DNA of 64,000 bases from CAZQBY01 sp964540655 (GCA_964540655.1 CAZINR010000001.1:1-64000), one strand, 5' to 3'. Counted from the stretch's first letter, positions 55,143 to 63,723 are shown. Program-made: numbers and translations. The notes: generated from the sequence alone by a model not told the origin.

Positions 55143-57944
55143 ATGACTAAGCTGCTTAGCCGTTTCAGCCCCGAGATGCGGGATTTGATAAAGGCCAACT
55201 TCAAGGATTTCACCCAGATACAGAAGCAGGCCATGCCCTCGATACTCGGCGGCAGGAACACCCTGGTCATAGCCCCGACCGGGAGCGGGAAGACCGAGGC
55301 GGCCTTCCTGCCGGTGATGAACGAGCTGGCTGGAGCGGCTGATGGCAAGAGCGCAAAGGGCAAGAGCGCTAAAGGTATTGTGGCTCTGTACATCGCCCCT
55401 CTCCGCTCCCTCAACCGGGACATGCTCAGGCGCATGGGGGACTGGTGCGAGTCTCTCGGCTGCCGTGTGGAGGTGAGGCACGGCGACACCACCCAGTACC
55501 AGCGCAGCAAGCAACGAACCAACCCTCCGCAGATGCTGATAACCACCCCCGAGACCCTGCAGGCCATACTGCCGGCAAAGATAATGAGGAAGCATCTCCA
55601 GTCCGTGAGATATGTCATAATCGACGAGGTCCACGAGCTGGTCTCCGACAAGCGGGGGACCCAGCTGGCCGTGGCCCTGGAGCGGCTCCGGAATGCCTGC
55701 GGCAAGTTCCAGACGATCGGCCTCTCCGCGACCGTGGGGACTCCTAAGCTTGTGGCTGACTACTATGGGCTGGATGAGATCGTCATAGACAAGAGCTTCA
55801 AGGGGTTGCAGCTCAAAGTGGAGAAGCCGGAGGGCGTGGTTGCGCGCATAGGGCAGCTCACCGGCAAGAAGCCGACTTTGATATTCACCAACACCCGGGT
55901 CGCAACCGAGCTCCTGACCAAGCAGCTGCGGGCAGTGAAGGACGTGGGCATACACCATTCCTCCCTCTCAAAAGAGGAGCGCATCGAGACGGAGCGGCAG
56001 CTCAAGGAAGGCGAGCTCAAGACGCTCGTTTGCACGTCAAGCATGGAGCTGGGCATAGACGTGGGGGAGATCGAGCAGGTCATACAGCTCAACTCGCCCC
56101 GCCAGGTCGCGCGCCTGATACAGAGGGTAGGCCGGAGCGGACATGCCGAGCACAGGATATCCAGGGGGACGGTCATGGCCACGGACTTCGACGACATATT
56201 GGAAGCGTCCGTCATAGCCAAGCACGCACTCAAGTCGGAGATAGAGGAGACCGACTGCTTTGAGGGCTCTCTGGACATACTCGCACATCAGATAGTGGGT
56301 CTTGCCCTGGACTACGGCGACATATCCATGAAGGACGCCTATCTGATAATCAAGCGAGCGTACCCATACCGCAAGCTCACGCGGGAGCAGTTCGACAGGG
56401 CTGTGGACGTGCTCAAGCGCCTGCGGCTGGTCGGCTGGAGGGAAGACCACCTAAACAGAAAGCGCAGCTCCCTCTTCTACTATTATGCGAACCTTTCGAC
56501 CATACCTACGTACAACCGCTATACCGTCATAGACCTAGCTTCGCACAAGCCGGTAGGGGTCCTGGACGAGGAGTATATAGTGGATTGCTACGTCAACTCG
56601 CTGTTCATCCTCAAGGGCGAGGCCTGGAGGATAGTGGACTTCAGGGACAGGCGAGTCATGGTGGTCCCGGTGAGCGAGATCGGCGCCGACACGCCGATAT
56701 GGGTTGGCGAGGACATACCCGTTCCCTACGAGGTGGCGCAGGAGGTGGGGCGGATAAGGAGGAGGATGTCCGCACTTCTGTCAAAAGGGAAGGGTCGGAA
56801 GGCGATAGCCAAAGAGCTGGACCTGCCCCTCGACTCCAAAGGTTTGTCTGCGGCCTTGGGGGCTATAGAGAAGCAGAGGAAACAGGGAGCTGTCCCCACT
56901 GACAAAAAGATAACCGTCGAGAAGTTCATCGAGCGCTATCACCAGATAGTAATCAACACCTGCTTCGGGACGAAGGTCAACGACGCCATCAGCCGCATAC
57001 TCGCTTCCATGCTGAGCAGCCAGTACGGTGAGACGGTCGGCGTCAGGGTGGACCCCTACCGCATAGTCCTTACCGGCATGGTGCTTGAGGAAAAAGACGT
57101 CGTGGACGTGCTGAAGAGCCTCAACCCGGAAAGCGCCAGGCAGATTTTGGAGAAGACGGTCTCACAGACCAACCTCTTCCGCTTCTCGTTCGTCCACGTC
57201 GGAAAGAGATTCGGCGTCTTCAAGGAGGGCACCAACTTCCGGGAAATAAACATCAAACGCGTCATCGACGCATATAAAGACACGGCAGTCTATCAGGAGA
57301 CGCTCAACGAACTGTTCAAGAAGTACTTCGACCTGGAGAACTCAAAGCGCGCGCTGGAGAGGATAAAGAGCGGGGAAATCAAGATAGCGACCCAGCCCCT
57401 CAGCACCTTGTCCCAGTTCGGACTGGAGCAGTTCAAGGACGCCGTCTTGGCGGAGACGCCGGAGAGGGCCATAATCGAGACGGTCAAGAAGCGGCTGATG
57501 AACCGCAAGGTCAATCTGGTCTGTCTGAACTGCGGAGAGGTCATGCGTCATCGTACAATCAGCAAGCTGGACTATCCCCTGAACTGCCCGGTCTGCGACT
57601 CCTGGATGGTATCGTACATGGGGAAGACGGAAGAGGAGCTGAGCAGGATAGTCAGGATGCAGAAGAGGGGCGACGAGCTGACCAAGGACGAACAGCGCTT
57701 CCTCAAGCGGGCCAGACAGTCGGCCGGGCTGGTGCATTCCTACGAGGCAAGGGCTCTGATAGCCCTCAATGCGCGCGGGGTGGGCCCTAGGACTGCAAGC
57801 CGCATACTGGATCTGAACCTCTACGACGACGAGTTCTACAAGGAGATACTGCGCGCGGAGAGGGAGTTCATCCGGACCAGCCGATTCTGGAAGGGGAAGA
57901 AGAAGCAGTGGAAGAAGGGCGGCCGGAAAAAGTCGAAAGGATGA
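55143..57944 (+). CDS. lhr: Lhr-type superfamily 2 helicase
   Basis: 933 residues. Walker A APTGSGKT (residues 44-51), DEVH box in VIIDEVHELVSDKRG (about 160), motif III GLSATVGTP and motif VI QRVGRSGHAEHR. A winged-helix domain and a Lhr core beta-barrel follow; a CxxC...CPVC zinc pair occurs at about 793-818 (VCLNCGEV, NCPVCDSW), which is specific to archaeal forms. It unwinds DNA and RNA-DNA 3'-to-5' and acts in repair. The tail is basic (KGKKKQWKKGGRKKSKG). Confidence 0.94.
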   Translation: MTKLLSRFSPEMRDLIKANFKDFTQIQKQAMPSILGGRNTLVIAPTGSGKTEAAFLPVMNELAGAADGKSAKGKSAKGIVALYIAPLRSLNRDMLRRMGDWCESLGCRVEVRHGDTTQYQRSKQRTNPPQMLITTPETLQAILPAKIMRKHLQSVRYVIIDEVHELVSDKRGTQLAVALERLRNACGKFQTIGLSATVGTPKLVADYYGLDEIVIDKSFKGLQLKVEKPEGVVARIGQLTGKKPTLIFTNTRVATELLTKQLRAVKDVGIHHSSLSKEERIETERQLKEGELKTLVCTSSMELGIDVGEIEQVIQLNSPRQVARLIQRVGRSGHAEHRISRGTVMATDFDDILEASVIAKHALKSEIEETDCFEGSLDILAHQIVGLALDYGDISMKDAYLIIKRAYPYRKLTREQFDRAVDVLKRLRLVGWREDHLNRKRSSLFYYYANLSTIPTYNRYTVIDLASHKPVGVLDEEYIVDCYVNSLFILKGEAWRIVDFRDRRVMVVPVSEIGADTPIWVGEDIPVPYEVAQEVGRIRRRMSALLSKGKGRKAIAKELDLPLDSKGLSAALGAIEKQRKQGAVPTDKKITVEKFIERYHQIVINTCFGTKVNDAISRILASMLSSQYGETVGVRVDPYRIVLTGMVLEEKDVVDVLKSLNPESARQILEKTVSQTNLFRFSFVHVGKRFGVFKEGTNFREINIKRVIDAYKDTAVYQETLNELFKKYFDLENSKRALERIKSGEIKIATQPLSTLSQFGLEQFKDAVLAETPERAIIETVKKRLMNRKVNLVCLNCGEVMRHRTISKLDYPLNCPVCDSWMVSYMGKTEEELSRIVRMQKRGDELTKDEQRFLKRARQSAGLVHSYEARALIALNARGVGPRTASRILDLNLYDDEFYKEILRAEREFIRTSRFWKGKKKQWKKGGRKKSKG

Positions 57945-57973
57945 TTTTAGTTGCCTGCGGATAGAATTAAGCG

Positions 57974-58357
57974 ATGACCATGCTGCTGCTGGCCGACACG
58001 GTTCCCGGATTTGAGAAGACGGTCCATGAAGTCGAGGCGATGTGCCATGAAGCCGGCCTGGGGCTGATGATACATCACGAGGGCGAGGACCTGGACGACA
58101 TACTCGACCACGCGCGCATCAAGGCGGTCGTGTTCTCTCCTCAAGGAGAGCTGACTCTGGACGAGATGGTCGAGAAGTACGGGCGGGACGTCCTGCTCGT
58201 GGTGGGCGGATTCACCGAGGAGCGCGACTTCAAGAGCGACGTGTATGCGCGCGCGGATGCGACCGTCTCGCTGGGGGGCGATTTTTTACCAATCCCCGAA
58301 GTAATTAAGAGGATAATCCAAGCCTATGAGAAGAAAGCAGAAAGAGCAGGCGATTGA
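57974..58357 (+). CDS. Small protein with Nep1/SPOUT-like C-terminal region
   Basis: 127 residues. The region VLLVVGGFTEERDFKSDVYA and onward to VIKRIIQAYEKK resembles the knot region of the archaeal Nep1 rRNA methyltransferase, where a GxFxxGxF strand is followed by A-x-x-V-S-L and a final helix. The N-terminal half of Nep1 is missing, as the protein is only about half its length. Assignment is therefore tentative. It overlaps rnp4 by 32 bp in another frame, so the two genes are translationally linked. Confidence 0.45.
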   Translation: MTMLLLADTVPGFEKTVHEVEAMCHEAGLGLMIHHEGEDLDDILDHARIKAVVFSPQGELTLDEMVEKYGRDVLLVVGGFTEERDFKSDVYARADATVSLGGDFLPIPEVIKRIIQAYEKKAERAGD

Positions 58358-58634
58358 GATAGCCCAGGAGAGGGTCGACAGACTCTTCGAGATGGCCGAG
58401 AAGGCGGCGGCAGAGGGAGATTTCCAGAGCGCCGACCGCTACGTCGAGATGGCCTGGGGCATCAAGCAGAAGTTCCGCATAAAGCTGAACGATTATCAGA
58501 AACGTCTCTTTTGCAGGAAGTGCCGAAGCTTCCTCGCCGAGGGTGACACCGGCCGCTACAGGACTGAGGGCGGGATGGCGGTGGTGACCTGTTTGAAATG
58601 CGGGAACGTGAGGAGATACCCTCTAAATCCCTAG
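58326..58634 (+). CDS. rnp4: RNase P protein component 4 (Rpr2-like)
   Basis: 102 residues. Two N-terminal helices (KQKEQAIEIAQERVDRLFEM) form the Rpp21 helical domain, followed by the zinc ribbon CRKC-x21-CLKC (residues about 63-91). RNase P removes the 5' leader of tRNAs; this subunit works with the Rpp29 partner. Length is typical. It overlaps the upstream gene's end by 32 bp and the convergent membrane protein gene by 12 bp. Confidence 0.95.
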   Translation: MRRKQKEQAIEIAQERVDRLFEMAEKAAAEGDFQSADRYVEMAWGIKQKFRIKLNDYQKRLFCRKCRSFLAEGDTGRYRTEGGMAVVTCLKCGNVRRYPLNP

Positions 58635-59459
58635 GTCCTCTTTCTCCCCGAAGACGGCCGCCGCGCACAATGCCATCTGGTAGAACAGTGCGAAGACTAG
58701 GGACAGCAGTCCCAGGAAGAGCTTGAGGAGGGTGGTCACCGTGACGGAGTCAAGGTTGAGTATAAGCGGGGTCGTGAAGATGAGGAGCCCTATGGGTATC
58801 ATTATTGCCGCCCCCATGCACCCGATGTAGCTGGCGATGACCCGGCCCAGGTTCTTGGACATGAACCTGAACGCCTTGAAGATGCTCTCCCCCAGCGGCT
58901 CCCCCGCCGCGGCGAAGGGGATTGAGAAGGTGAAGAAAAGGCCGAAGTTTATCATCAGCAGGAGCTTGAAGCCACCTAAAGAGAATGAGGTTATGAATAT
59001 CATCAAGAATGCGGCTATCAGACTGAGGACTATGGTGGCCGGGTTTATGCCCTTTAGTGAGGAGCCCTTTTTATCCTGCCCTATGAGCGAGCTGACCGAA
59101 CGCGCCACTACGGCGTAGCTGACGAACCCCAGGAAGAGCACGGTGAACACCAGCAGGAAATTGGCCGAAAGCGGGCTGTTCAGCTCGCTGATGTCGCTGA
59201 CCTCGGCGATGCCCCCTAGCCGTATTATGGGTATCTGCACGTTGGTCGAGAGCTCGTTGAAGGCGGTGAGATTAGCGGCGGAGAGGTACATGGTCCCGCC
59301 CAGGTATTCGTCCGTCTTCTCGAGCAGGGCAGTGGGTTCTCCAACGCCGCCCATCATGACAAAATACGCCATGAGGAAGAGAACGGGTATCGCGGGCACA
59401 AGCACCAGCCCTATCCTCTTGCGCGCAATCTTGAACGGGGCCATGAGGAAGGATTCCAT
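58623..59459 (-). CDS. Polytopic membrane protein of unknown function
   Basis: 278 residues. About six membrane segments: near 15-35 (VLVPAIPVLFLMAYFVMM), then 100-120, 140-170, 175-195, 215-240 and 250-270. A soluble loop of 60 residues (35-95) lies after the first helix. An internal segment (GESIFKAFRFMSKNLGRVIA) resembles DUF4013-type archaeal proteins, but the match is not secure. The stop overlaps rnp4 by 12 bp (convergent). Confidence 0.7.
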   Translation of the reverse strand: MESFLMAPFKIARKRIGLVLVPAIPVLFLMAYFVMMGGVGEPTALLEKTDEYLGGTMYLSAANLTAFNELSTNVQIPIIRLGGIAEVSDISELNSPLSANFLLVFTVLFLGFVSYAVVARSVSSLIGQDKKGSSLKGINPATIVLSLIAAFLMIFITSFSLGGFKLLLMINFGLFFTFSIPFAAAGEPLGESIFKAFRFMSKNLGRVIASYIGCMGAAIMIPIGLLIFTTPLILNLDSVTVTTLLKLFLGLLSLVFALFYQMALCAAAVFGEKEDLGI

Positions 59460-59491
59460 GGGATTTTTAAGCCCAAGGAGAATAAAAACAT

Positions 59492-59511
59492 AGGTTCATC
59501 TGAATGAACCT
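59492..59511. promoter_or_regulatory. Perfect inverted repeat upstream of rps19e TATA box
   Basis: AGGTTCAT (59492-59499) and ATGAACCT (59504-59511) form a perfect 8-bp dyad with a CTGA centre. It lies between the divergent start codons of the membrane protein gene (59459) and rps19e (59608), 10 bp before the rps19e TATA box. The position suits a transcriptional regulator acting on either or both genes. No known operator matches. Confidence 0.55.
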
Positions 59512-59520
59512 TTAAGACTA

Positions 59521-59588
59521 TTTTTATACCCCTCCCTTCAAACATACCGCAATCTCCCTCCGACGAGGGGCATCGGACCGCAAGGTCC
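59521..59588 (+). promoter_or_regulatory. rps19e promoter and two-hairpin leader
   Basis: TATA box TTTTTATAC (59521-59529), identical to that of prf1; transcription start predicted near 59550. Two hairpins follow: CCCTC/GAGGG (59556-59560 with 59565-59569, loop CGAC) and GGACC/GGTCC (59575-59579 with 59584-59588) capped by the GNRA tetraloop GCAA. The start codon is at 59608. This is a structured leader of about 55 nt and may be the target of ribosomal-protein autoregulation, but it is not tested. Confidence 0.5.
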
Positions 59589-59607
59589 AGTTCTGAGATT
59601 CGCGTAA

Positions 59608-60027
59608 ATGACTACAGTATACGATGTCGAGCCTGAGGCGCTCATAAACGCCGCGGCCCAGGACTTGAAGACGAAGGTCAAAGCGCCCGACTGGGCGCCG
59701 TTCGTCAAGACGGGCGTAGCCAAGGAGCGGCCGCCCGAGGCCCCCGACTGGTGGTACGTCAGGGAGGCGTCCATACTGAGGAAGATTTATGTCAAGGGTC
59801 CGCTCGGCATATCGCGCTTAAGGAACGAGTACCGCAGCAAGAAGAACAAGGGTGTGCAGCCGGAAGAGTCGCGCAAGGCCTCCGGAAAAGTGACCCGGCT
59901 TGCTGTACAGCAGTTAGAGGAGCTCAAGCTGGTGAGGAAGGCCCAGGACAAGAAGGGCCGGGAGATAAGCCCCGCCGGCATGAAGTACCTCGACAATCTC
60001 GCTCACAAAGTCAAGAACAATGGATGA
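59608..60027 (+). CDS. rps19e: Ribosomal protein S19e
   Basis: 139 residues. VYDVEPEALINAAAQDLKTK and the RPPEAPDWWYVREASILRKI motif are diagnostic of eS19, and the SRKASGKVTRLAVQQLEELK winged-helix region follows. It is a small-subunit protein in archaea and eukaryotes only. It begins the conserved cluster S19e-PDCD5-L39e-L31e-aIF6-LX-prefoldin and has its own structured leader. It overlaps the PDCD5 gene by 8 bp. Confidence 0.97.
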   Translation: MTTVYDVEPEALINAAAQDLKTKVKAPDWAPFVKTGVAKERPPEAPDWWYVREASILRKIYVKGPLGISRLRNEYRSKKNKGVQPEESRKASGKVTRLAVQQLEELKLVRKAQDKKGREISPAGMKYLDNLAHKVKNNG

Positions 60028-60346
60028 GCTGGAGGCCATCAGGGCCAGGAAACTGCAGCAGATGCAGCAGCAACAGATGCAGCAGGAGGTGCAGCAGCAA
60101 CACCAGGTCCAGAAGGCGCTGAGGCATATAGACGCGCTGGTGCGCCGTTTCCTCACGCAGAAGGCTCAGGACAGGCTGGCAAACCTCAAGCTCGTCGACC
60201 CAGAGCTCGTCCAGAAGCTGAAGATATACCTGGCGCAGATGTATGCGGGCGGCCAGATAAAGGACAAGATGACCGACGAGCAGCTGAAGTCGATACTGAT
60301 GAAGATAAAGTCTTCGCAGAAAGAGACCACGATAAAACGGATGTAA
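60020..60346 (+). CDS. PDCD5-related DNA-binding protein
   Basis: 108 residues. MDELEAIRARKLQQMQQQQM and a Gln-rich helix (residues 10-35) are followed by ALVRRFLTQKAQDRLANLKL and DEQLKSILMKIKSSQKETTI, the triple-helix bundle of the PDCD5/TFAR19 family. Its precise role in archaea is unknown; nucleic-acid binding is reported for relatives. The Gln-run is longer than usual. It sits between S19e and L39e as in most archaea. Confidence 0.92.
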   Translation: MDELEAIRARKLQQMQQQQMQQEVQQQHQVQKALRHIDALVRRFLTQKAQDRLANLKLVDPELVQKLKIYLAQMYAGGQIKDKMTDEQLKSILMKIKSSQKETTIKRM

Positions 60347-60347
60347 C

Positions 60348-60503
60348 ATGAGTTCGAACAAAGACCAGGAGACCAAGAAGGAGCTCAAGAAGGCGGAGAA
60401 GGAATCCAGGCGAGCCCCGATATGGGCGTTCGCCGCAACCAACCGCAAGGTCAGGCGCTCCCCGAAGAGCGGTCGCAACTGGCGCAGAGACAACATCTAC
60501 TGA
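60348..60503 (+). CDS. rpl39e: Ribosomal protein L39e
   Basis: 51 residues starting MSSNKDQETKKELKKAEKES and containing RRAPIWAFAATNRKVRRSPK, the canonical eL39 stretch, before the SGRNWRRDNIY end. It is the smallest ribosomal protein and lines the exit tunnel. Position between PDCD5 and L31e is conserved in archaea. The start is 1 bp after the PDCD5 stop. Confidence 0.95.
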   Translation: MSSNKDQETKKELKKAEKESRRAPIWAFAATNRKVRRSPKSGRNWRRDNIY

Positions 60504-60505
60504 AG

Positions 60506-61030
60506 ATGGCCGGCAAGGAAGAAGACAGGGAAAAGAAGAAGCCTGAAGAAGGCAAGGCCGAGGATAATACTAAAGAGGTAAAAGAAGCAAAGGAAGAAAA
60601 GACCTCCGAGGACGGGAAGTCCAAGACCAAGGCCGGAAAAGAGGAGGCGAAGACCGAATCCAAGAAAGATTCAAAATCCGGGAAAGAAGAGAAGGGCAAA
60701 AAGGCAAAGAAGAAAGCCGATGAAAAGCCCAAGGAAGAAAAGAAGAACGAGAAAAAGAAGGGGGAGAAGGTCGACGTAGTTTCCGAGGACATCTACACGA
60801 TTCCCCTCAGCAAGGTCTACCGAACCAAGCCCAACTACAAAAGGACCAACAAGGCGGTCCGCATGCTAACCCAATATCTCAAGCGTCACACCAAATCCGA
60901 GGACATAGTGATAGACGGCCAGCTCAACCGCCACATCTGGAGCAGGGGCTCCAAGAAGCCTCCTCGAAGGGTTCAGGTAAAGGCCGTCAAGGACTCAGAA
61001 GGCAGAATAACCGCCACCCTCCTCAAATAA
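60506..61030 (+). CDS. rpl31e: Ribosomal protein L31e with long charged N-terminal extension
   Basis: 174 residues. The eL31 domain occupies residues from about 90 (EDIYTIPLSKVYRTKPNYKR, VRMLTQYLKRHTKSEDIVID, LNRHIWSRGSKKPPRRVQVK). Residues 1-88 are nearly all Lys, Glu, Asp, Ser, Ala and Gly (KKDSKSGKEEKGKKAKKKAD) and not part of usual L31e (about 90 residues). An internal Met for a shorter form is absent at the domain start, so the extension is probably translated. The extension could be an intrinsically disordered arm at the tunnel exit, where L31e sits. Confidence 0.93.
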   Translation: MAGKEEDREKKKPEEGKAEDNTKEVKEAKEEKTSEDGKSKTKAGKEEAKTESKKDSKSGKEEKGKKAKKKADEKPKEEKKNEKKKGEKVDVVSEDIYTIPLSKVYRTKPNYKRTNKAVRMLTQYLKRHTKSEDIVIDGQLNRHIWSRGSKKPPRRVQVKAVKDSEGRITATLLK

Positions 61031-61692
61031 TGGCTATATACCAGACCGATTTTCTGGGGGAGGGCTACCTTGGCCTCTTCGGCTTCGCGACCGACGAGTA
61101 TTGCCTGATTTCAAATCGCCTAAACCAGCGGAAGTTGAAGGAAATAGAGGATACTCTCGGAGTCGAGACAATCTCCACACCCATATTCAACTTCTCTTTG
61201 TCCGGCATAATGTCGGCCGGCAACTCCCGGGGGGCGTTGCTCCCCTATCTGATCGAGGATGACGAGCTGGAAAGGATCGGCAAGAAGGTGGGCGTTGCCA
61301 TAGTCCCAGACAAGTTCACCGCCCTGGGCAACCTCATAGTCGCCAATGACCGCGGCGGGATGATAAGCGACGTCTTCTCCCAGCGGGCCAAGGTGTCCAT
61401 CGACGAGGCTCTGGGAATCAACACGATTCAGGGCCAAATCGCCGGCTCCAGCGAGGTCGGAGCGCTCTGCGCAGCCACAAACAAAGGTTTCGTCGTCAGC
61501 CCCGACGTCAATGATGCTGAACTGAAGCAGCTGGAGAAGGTCTTCGGCGTCCCGGGTGGAAGGGCTTCGGCTAATATGGGCTCCAAGGTCGTGGGCGCCT
61601 GTCTGATAGCCAATTCCAACGGCTTCATAGCTGGCCAGGACACCACGCCCATCGAGCTGGAGTACATAAACGAGGCGCTGGGCTTCTTATAG
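61030..61692 (+). CDS. eif6: Translation initiation factor aIF6
   Basis: 220 residues, the pentein-fold anti-association factor of the large subunit. MAIYQTDFLGEGYLGLFGFA, NSRGALLPYLIEDDELERIG and the repeating VANDRGG, AATNKGF and IANSNGF turns, one per blade, are diagnostic. Its stop region precedes the LX gene. The start overlaps the L31e stop by 1 bp (TAATG). Confidence 0.96.
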   Translation: MAIYQTDFLGEGYLGLFGFATDEYCLISNRLNQRKLKEIEDTLGVETISTPIFNFSLSGIMSAGNSRGALLPYLIEDDELERIGKKVGVAIVPDKFTALGNLIVANDRGGMISDVFSQRAKVSIDEALGINTIQGQIAGSSEVGALCAATNKGFVVSPDVNDAELKQLEKVFGVPGGRASANMGSKVVGACLIANSNGFIAGQDTTPIELEYINEALGFL

Positions 61693-61714
61693 GAATACCT
61701 TCAAAATTAGCGAA

Positions 61715-61894
61715 ATGAAATACGTTCTGAAAGGCAAACTCAGGATAGGCTCCAAGATTGAGAAGTTCAAAAAAGGGGTCGAGGCAAAGGATGAGGGCGA
61801 GGCCAGGGAGCTCACTCTCTCGCTGTTCGGGAGCGAGCACGGCACCAAGAGGCGCCATATAACCATAGACAGCGTGGAGAAATCAGAAGGATAA
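61715..61894 (+). CDS. rplX: Ribosomal protein LX (L18a/L20a family)
   Basis: 59 residues starting MKYVLKGKLRIGSKIEKFKK and containing EGEARELTLSLFGSEHGTKR. This is the archaeal LX (eL20-like) domain, about half of the eukaryotic L18a. Position between aIF6 and prefoldin alpha is conserved. Stop and next start overlap (TAATG). It is too short to be found by a 60-residue cutoff but fits the family length. Confidence 0.9.
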   Translation: MKYVLKGKLRIGSKIEKFKKGVEAKDEGEARELTLSLFGSEHGTKRRHITIDSVEKSEG

Positions 61895-62325
61895 TGCCGG
61901 AAGAAAATGACCAAAGGAAACTGCAGTCCCTTCTGATTCAGATTCAGTCCTATCAGAGCACCCTGCAGGCCGTCTCCAGGCAGACTGCCCTGATCGAGAG
62001 GAGCCTCGAGGACGTCTATATGACTCTCCAAGCGCTCGAGGAACTGCCCAAGACCAAAGAGTCTGAGTCTTTGGTCCCCATAGGCGCGGGCGTGTACGTC
62101 AAGGCCGACATAACCGACAAGAAGAAGGCTCTGGTCTCCGTAGGGGACGGAGTATTCATCGACAAGACAATGGCCGAGGCGAAGGCCTACCTGAAAGAGC
62201 GCCAGGCTGAGATGGAGAAGAACGAGAAGCTTCTGCGGGAGCGGGGCCAGAAGATAAGCGAGGAGCTCAACGCCGCTAATCAGTCTGCAGAAGAGCTCTA
62301 CGCGAAACTCCAATCCGGCCAGTGA
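61894..62325 (+). CDS. pfdA: Prefoldin subunit alpha
   Basis: 143 residues. Two long coiled-coil helices (SLLIQIQSYQSTLQAVSRQT, ERQAEMEKNEKLLRERGQKI) flank a beta-hairpin core (LVPIGAGVYVKADITDKKKA, LVSVGDGVFIDKTMAEAKAY). The family is a chaperone that hands unfolded proteins to the thermosome. Usually the next gene is ftsY; here cca follows, so the SRP-receptor end of the conserved cluster is lost or moved. Confidence 0.95.
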   Translation: MPEENDQRKLQSLLIQIQSYQSTLQAVSRQTALIERSLEDVYMTLQALEELPKTKESESLVPIGAGVYVKADITDKKKALVSVGDGVFIDKTMAEAKAYLKERQAEMEKNEKLLRERGQKISEELNAANQSAEELYAKLQSGQ

Positions 62326-62358
62326 GCGGATTTATTAAATCCTAGCCATTAATCCTAC

Positions 62359-63723
62359 ATGGCACCTGACAGACTTCTCCGAGAGATAGTCTCCGACATC
62401 ACTCCCACCGAAAAGGAGAAGGAAAAAGAGAAGAACCTCATAAAGGAGGTGATTGCCATTCTCAGCGCAGTCATCCAGAGGACCAACCCAAAGGTCAAGC
62501 CGGTGATGGTCGGCTCTATAGCCAAGGGCACAGACCTTCGCGGCGACAAGGACTTCGACATCTTCATCCAGTTCCCCCAGGAGACCAGCCGCGAGCTGCT
62601 GGAAGAGCATGGCCTTCTCATAGGCAGGAACTTCTTCGAGCTGGTGAAATCCGAGCCGGAGATAAGCTATGCGGAGCACCCCTACGTCAAGGGCCAGTAT
62701 CACGGGTTCGTGGTCGAGATAGTCCCCTGCTACAAGCTGGACAAGTCCAGGAAGAGGATAAAGAGCGCGGTCGACCGCAGCCCCCTGCACACCAAGTTCG
62801 TGCTGGGTGAGCTGGAGAAGAAACCCCGACTTCGCGACGAGATACGCCTCCTGAAGAAATTCATGAAGTCTAACGGTCTGTACGGCGCGCATGCTGCCGT
62901 CGAGGGCTTCTCCGGCTATCTGTGCGAGCTGCTGACCATAAAATACGGTTCTTTCATGGATGTGATAGAGGCGGCTGAAGAGTGGAAGAAGAACGAGCAT
63001 CTCCATCTGGGCAGGAAGGCCGGAAAGAAGAAGTTCGCCGATGCGCCCCTGGTCTTCATCGATCCCGTGGACCAGGACCGCAATGTGGCGGCCGCGGTCT
63101 CTGTTGAGAAGATGGCTAGGTTCGTCTACCTGGCCGAGGCCTTCCACAGCTATCCAAGCCACGAGTTCTTCAAGGAGAAGGAGACAGAGCCGATGAGCAA
63201 GAAGGAGTTCTACAAGAGCATCAAGGATCGGGGCACTCAGCTGATATGCGTCCATTTCCAGACCCCACGACTGGTCGAGGACACCCTGATACCGCAGATG
63301 TACAAGAGCCTCAAGAACCTTGCCAACGAGTGCGAGCGGGCGGAGTTCAAGATACTGAAGAAAGACTACTGGACCGACGGGAAGGAAGGGGCCTTCCTCA
63401 TGGAGTTCGAGGTCTGGAAGCTTCCAAGGGTGATGAAGAAGGAGGGCCCGTTCTTCGACTCCAAAGTGGCCGACATGAGAGGATTCGTAAGCAGCAACCG
63501 GGGCAAGGCCATGTCGCAGCCGTATCTGGAGAGCGACCGGTGGGCCATAGATGTCGAGCGGCCTTATCGCCACGCCGACGATCTGGTCAAGGCCTACCTC
63601 AAGGAGCCCAAGGGGTTCGGCAAGAACCTGCGGGACATAAAGGACTTCAAGCTGGAGATAAACTCGGACATAACCAAGCTCAAGAACCGGGACTTCTGGA
63701 GGTTCATGGGGGAGTTCTGGTAG
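62359..63723 (+). CDS. cca: CCA tRNA nucleotidyltransferase, archaeal class I
   Basis: 454 residues. The nucleotidyltransferase core is GSIAKGTDLRGDKDFDIFI (GS at 52-53; DxD at 65-67), then a palm/neck/body/tail arrangement. HTKFVLGELEKKPRLRDEIR and LIKYGSFMDVIEA-type segments fit the archaeal class. It adds CCA to the 3' end of tRNAs without a template. The gene is 33 bp after pfdA and may be its operon partner. Confidence 0.95.
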   Translation: MAPDRLLREIVSDITPTEKEKEKEKNLIKEVIAILSAVIQRTNPKVKPVMVGSIAKGTDLRGDKDFDIFIQFPQETSRELLEEHGLLIGRNFFELVKSEPEISYAEHPYVKGQYHGFVVEIVPCYKLDKSRKRIKSAVDRSPLHTKFVLGELEKKPRLRDEIRLLKKFMKSNGLYGAHAAVEGFSGYLCELLTIKYGSFMDVIEAAEEWKKNEHLHLGRKAGKKKFADAPLVFIDPVDQDRNVAAAVSVEKMARFVYLAEAFHSYPSHEFFKEKETEPMSKKEFYKSIKDRGTQLICVHFQTPRLVEDTLIPQMYKSLKNLANECERAEFKILKKDYWTDGKEGAFLMEFEVWKLPRVMKKEGPFFDSKVADMRGFVSSNRGKAMSQPYLESDRWAIDVERPYRHADDLVKAYLKEPKGFGKNLRDIKDFKLEINSDITKLKNRDFWRFMGEFW

